From Phycisphaerales bacterium (GTDB lineage: Bacteria; Planctomycetota; Phycisphaerae; Sedimentisphaerales; Anaerohalosphaeraceae): 6,562 bases of DNA. Position numbers and translations under genes: made by a program. Each line of letters starts with the position of its first letter. Position 1 is the stretch's first letter. This document shows, piece after piece, positions 4,939 to 6,562 of this stretch. The DNA lies in assembly GCA_011055475.1 (NCBI GenBank), contig DSDH01000714.1, positions 1 through 6,562 of the forward strand, written 5' to 3'. The notes beneath the pieces are model-generated. The model had not been told where the DNA came from and made no database searches. It saw nothing but the letters and a program-made list of their open reading frames with translations.

Positions 4939-5568
4939 ATGCGCGAACAGGACAAAAAGAACATCATCCGGGCGTGGCCCGTCTATGCGGTATTGCTGTT
5001 GTTGCTGGGGTTTGTGGTCTGGACGTACTGGAAGAACCCCCCCAATAATTCGGGCAAACCCCTGAGCGACGCCATCGCCGGCAAGCTCGACCCGACGGGC
5101 CTTCGCGGGATCATTGAGTCGCGCCGCGGCTGGGATATCGCCTTCGAGGACTCATGGGGGACCCTGGCTACCGACTTTTCGTATACGGACGTCAACGGCG
5201 ATACCGCCCGCCTCAGCGATCACCGGGACAAGAACGTGATGTTGGTCTTCTGGGCGACGTGGTGCCCACCCTGCCGCGCTGAGATTCCGCACCTCGTGCA
5301 ACTCCGCAAAGAGACGCCGGCGGACGAGCTTGAGATTATAGCCATTTCTAACGAAGCGGCAGCGACCGTCGCCGATTTCGCCGCCAAGAACGGTATCAAC
5401 TATACGGTGGTCGCGGGCAACATCCCCCTGCCCGAACCGTTCAGCCGCGTGCGCAGTATCCCGACCGCCTTTTTCATCGACACGAAGGGCACGATCAAGC
5501 TGGCCACCGTCGGCGTGGTCCCGGAGGAGGCCTCCAAGGCCATCCTCACCGCCGGCAAGGCCTCCTGA
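4939..5568 (+). CDS. TlpA/ResA-type membrane-anchored thioredoxin-like protein
   Basis: Thiol-disulfide oxidoreductase of 209 residues, predicted to sit in the periplasm on an N-terminal anchor. Residues about 12-30 (RAWPVYAVLLLLLGFVVWT) form one membrane helix after a short Lys/Arg-rich start, with no lipobox. A spacer of about 45 residues leads to the thioredoxin domain at about 75-205. The active site WCPPC is at 108-112 (Cys109, Cys112), preceded by MLVFWAT, and the conserved cis-proline is in SIPT (Pro175). CPPC is typical of TlpA and ResA proteins, which reduce periplasmic disulfides, often for cytochrome c or copper-centre maturation. No such partner gene lies in this window, so the substrate is unknown. 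ATG at 4939 is supported by GAGGGAG at 4925-4931 with 7-nt spacing. The gene stands alone: divergent from DUF3616 and convergent with the Fn3 gene. Key residues are intact, so it is probably functional. Confidence 0.92.
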   Translation: MREQDKKNIIRAWPVYAVLLLLLGFVVWTYWKNPPNNSGKPLSDAIAGKLDPTGLRGIIESRRGWDIAFEDSWGTLATDFSYTDVNGDTARLSDHRDKNVMLVFWATWCPPCRAEIPHLVQLRKETPADELEIIAISNEAAATVADFAAKNGINYTVVAGNIPLPEPFSRVRSIPTAFFIDTKGTIKLATVGVVPEEASKAILTAGKAS

Positions 5569-5591
5569 CCGGCCCGCTCCACGCCGGATCA
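5566..5591. terminator. Hairpin at the thioredoxin stop codon, weak terminator candidate
   Basis: CCGGC (5569-5573) pairs with GCCGG (5583-5587) around a 9-nt loop. The stop codon TGA (5566-5568) extends the stem with TCA (5589-5591) after skipping A5588, for 8 bp in all. It sits in the 45-bp gap between convergent genes, where a shared terminator is expected. No T-tract follows on either strand, so intrinsic termination would be inefficient by E. coli rules. Confidence 0.3.
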
Positions 5592-5613
5592 TCCGTGTGC
5601 AGGCCCATTGAGA

Positions 5614-6562
5614 TCACGGCACGGAAATCTCACCGGTGTCCGTTCCGGGCGCGTACTCGTACCCGGTCAACGCCACATCGGTGATTTCGATGATAAACCG
5701 CTGTCCAGAGACAGCCTTGGTCGGCACCGAGACGATCACCGCCTGCCCGCTGGCGTCCGTGATTGCCGTTTGTCCCGTCGCCAGGATGTCGGTGTCCAGG
5801 TACCAGTTGCAGGTAATCGTCGCGTTGGCCAGGGCCGGGGCAAGTGTTACAGTCGCCTGGCCCTTCCAGTTCCTGCCGGCACTGACCAATTCGACGAAAA
5901 TGCTACCGACCGCGATGGATTGCGTGGCGCCGGCCTCGGGCGTCGCCGAAACCGATTCACTATCCGCACTCGGATTGCCGGAGGCATCCACGGCCCTGAC
6001 CACGTAAGAATACGTCGTCCCGTTAATAAGCCCTGCGTCAAGGTAACGGCTCTCTAACAGCCCGGTTGCGACGAGCTGATAGCCATCTCCGTCACTGCGG
6101 TACACCATGTACCCGGCCAGATCCGCCTCCGGATTGTCGTCCCAGTCAAGGCTGACTTGGCCGTCCCCCGCGGTCGCCATGACGCCGCTCGGCGCCGCCG
6201 GAGGCGTCGTGTCCGACGTCGTCGTAGCCCATGTGATCTCGCTGTCAGCGCTGCAATTCCCGGCGGCATCACGGGCTATGACGATGTAGTAATACGTAAC
6301 GTTTTCGGCCAGTCCGCCGTCGACGTATGCACTCTCCGTCGTCACGGCAATCTCGCCGAAGTCCGAGTTGTCCGCGGAACGATAAACGATATAGTCGGAG
6401 AAGTCCCATTCCAAGTTGTCGTCCCATTCAAGGCTAACCATGGCCTGGCCCCCTGTCGCAGTCAAGTTCTGTGGAGCGGCAGGTGGCGTTGTGTCGGGTG
6501 GACCGACGACGATGTCCGCGTAGAGCAGATCGATGACCAGGGTGTCTCTGGCTTCTTTCTTC
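5614..6562 (-). CDS. Fibronectin type III repeat protein, C-terminal part (partial)
   Basis: The 3' end of a probably secreted or surface protein; 315 residues are visible, and the frame stays open to the window edge, so the true start lies outside. An internal TTG at 6465 is not a plausible start, because coding continues upstream with QNL and the preceding DTTPPAAP. Two fibronectin type III domains follow each other at about residues 22-116 and 117-208. Both begin with DTTPPAAP and share EWDD or DWDD, YxVYRS, and the closing VDASGN or RDAAGN followed by SADSE. The period is 94 residues, pointing to tandem duplication. A third all-beta domain at about 213-313 (GQATVTLAPALANATITCNW, then TDASGQ, then FIIEITDV) resembles the Ig-like module often found at the ends of bacterial secreted proteases and other exported proteins. 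No dockerin, PEP-CTERM or LPXTG signal closes the protein. The N-terminal, possibly catalytic, part cannot be seen. It converges with the thioredoxin gene. Confidence 0.85.
   Translation of the reverse strand, partial: KKEARDTLVIDLLYADIVVGPPDTTPPAAPQNLTATGGQAMVSLEWDDNLEWDFSDYIVYRSADNSDFGEIAVTTESAYVDGGLAENVTYYYIVIARDAAGNCSADSEITWATTTSDTTPPAAPSGVMATAGDGQVSLDWDDNPEADLAGYMVYRSDGDGYQLVATGLLESRYLDAGLINGTTYSYVVRAVDASGNPSADSESVSATPEAGATQSIAVGSIFVELVSAGRNWKGQATVTLAPALANATITCNWYLDTDILATGQTAITDASGQAVIVSVPTKAVSGQRFIIEITDVALTGYEYAPGTDTGEISVP
5938..6495 (-). repeat. Tandem Fn3 domain duplication within the coding sequence
   Basis: The two Fn3 units start at 6495 and 6213 on the minus strand, a 282-bp period (94 codons). 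They share the opening DTTPPAAP and several internal motifs but have diverged elsewhere, so the duplication is not recent. Confidence 0.65.

Overview
This is a GC-rich bacterial window with six protein-coding genes, every one of which carries an export or membrane-anchoring signal or looks extracellular. Five are complete and one runs off the right edge. Three are predicted lipoproteins (DUF547, DUF2959 and an M48 metalloprotease). One is a secreted DUF3616 beta-propeller-like protein, one is a membrane-anchored TlpA/ResA-type thioredoxin, and one is the C-terminal part of a fibronectin type III protein. The mix of DUF families, lipoproteins with long acidic linkers, and Fn3 repeats starting DTTPPAAP resembles environmental Planctomycetota (Phycisphaerae-like) genomes. 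That placement is an inference from family content and style; there is no rRNA or marker gene to confirm it.

Layout. 14-1444 (minus) encodes the DUF547 lipoprotein. It diverges from a two-gene plus-strand operon across a 417-bp gap (1445-1861) that holds a plausible sigma70-type promoter for each direction and three inverted-repeat structures between them. The operon is the DUF2959 lipoprotein (1862-2506) followed after 4 bp by the M48 lipoprotein peptidase (2511-3323), whose ribosome binding site lies in the end of the first gene. The DUF3616 gene (3351-4442, minus) converges on it with a 27-bp gap. A second divergent gap of 496 bp (4443-4938) has no convincing gene but several palindromes. 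These include a GC-rich dyad plus a tandem 9-bp repeat in the DUF3616 leader, and two small structures just ahead of the thioredoxin gene. The thioredoxin gene (4939-5568, plus) converges with the Fn3 gene (5614 to beyond 6561, minus).

How the genes may work together. The DUF2959-M48 pair is the only clear operon and probably acts in envelope quality control or remodelling, judged only from the peptidase family. The thioredoxin would act in periplasmic thiol-disulfide exchange. The others are joined only by cell location. I see no mobile element, CRISPR array, tRNA, rRNA or recognisable defence system. The most unusual material is the non-coding structure in the two divergent gaps and an atypical DUF547 domain that seems to lack the family's usual cysteines.
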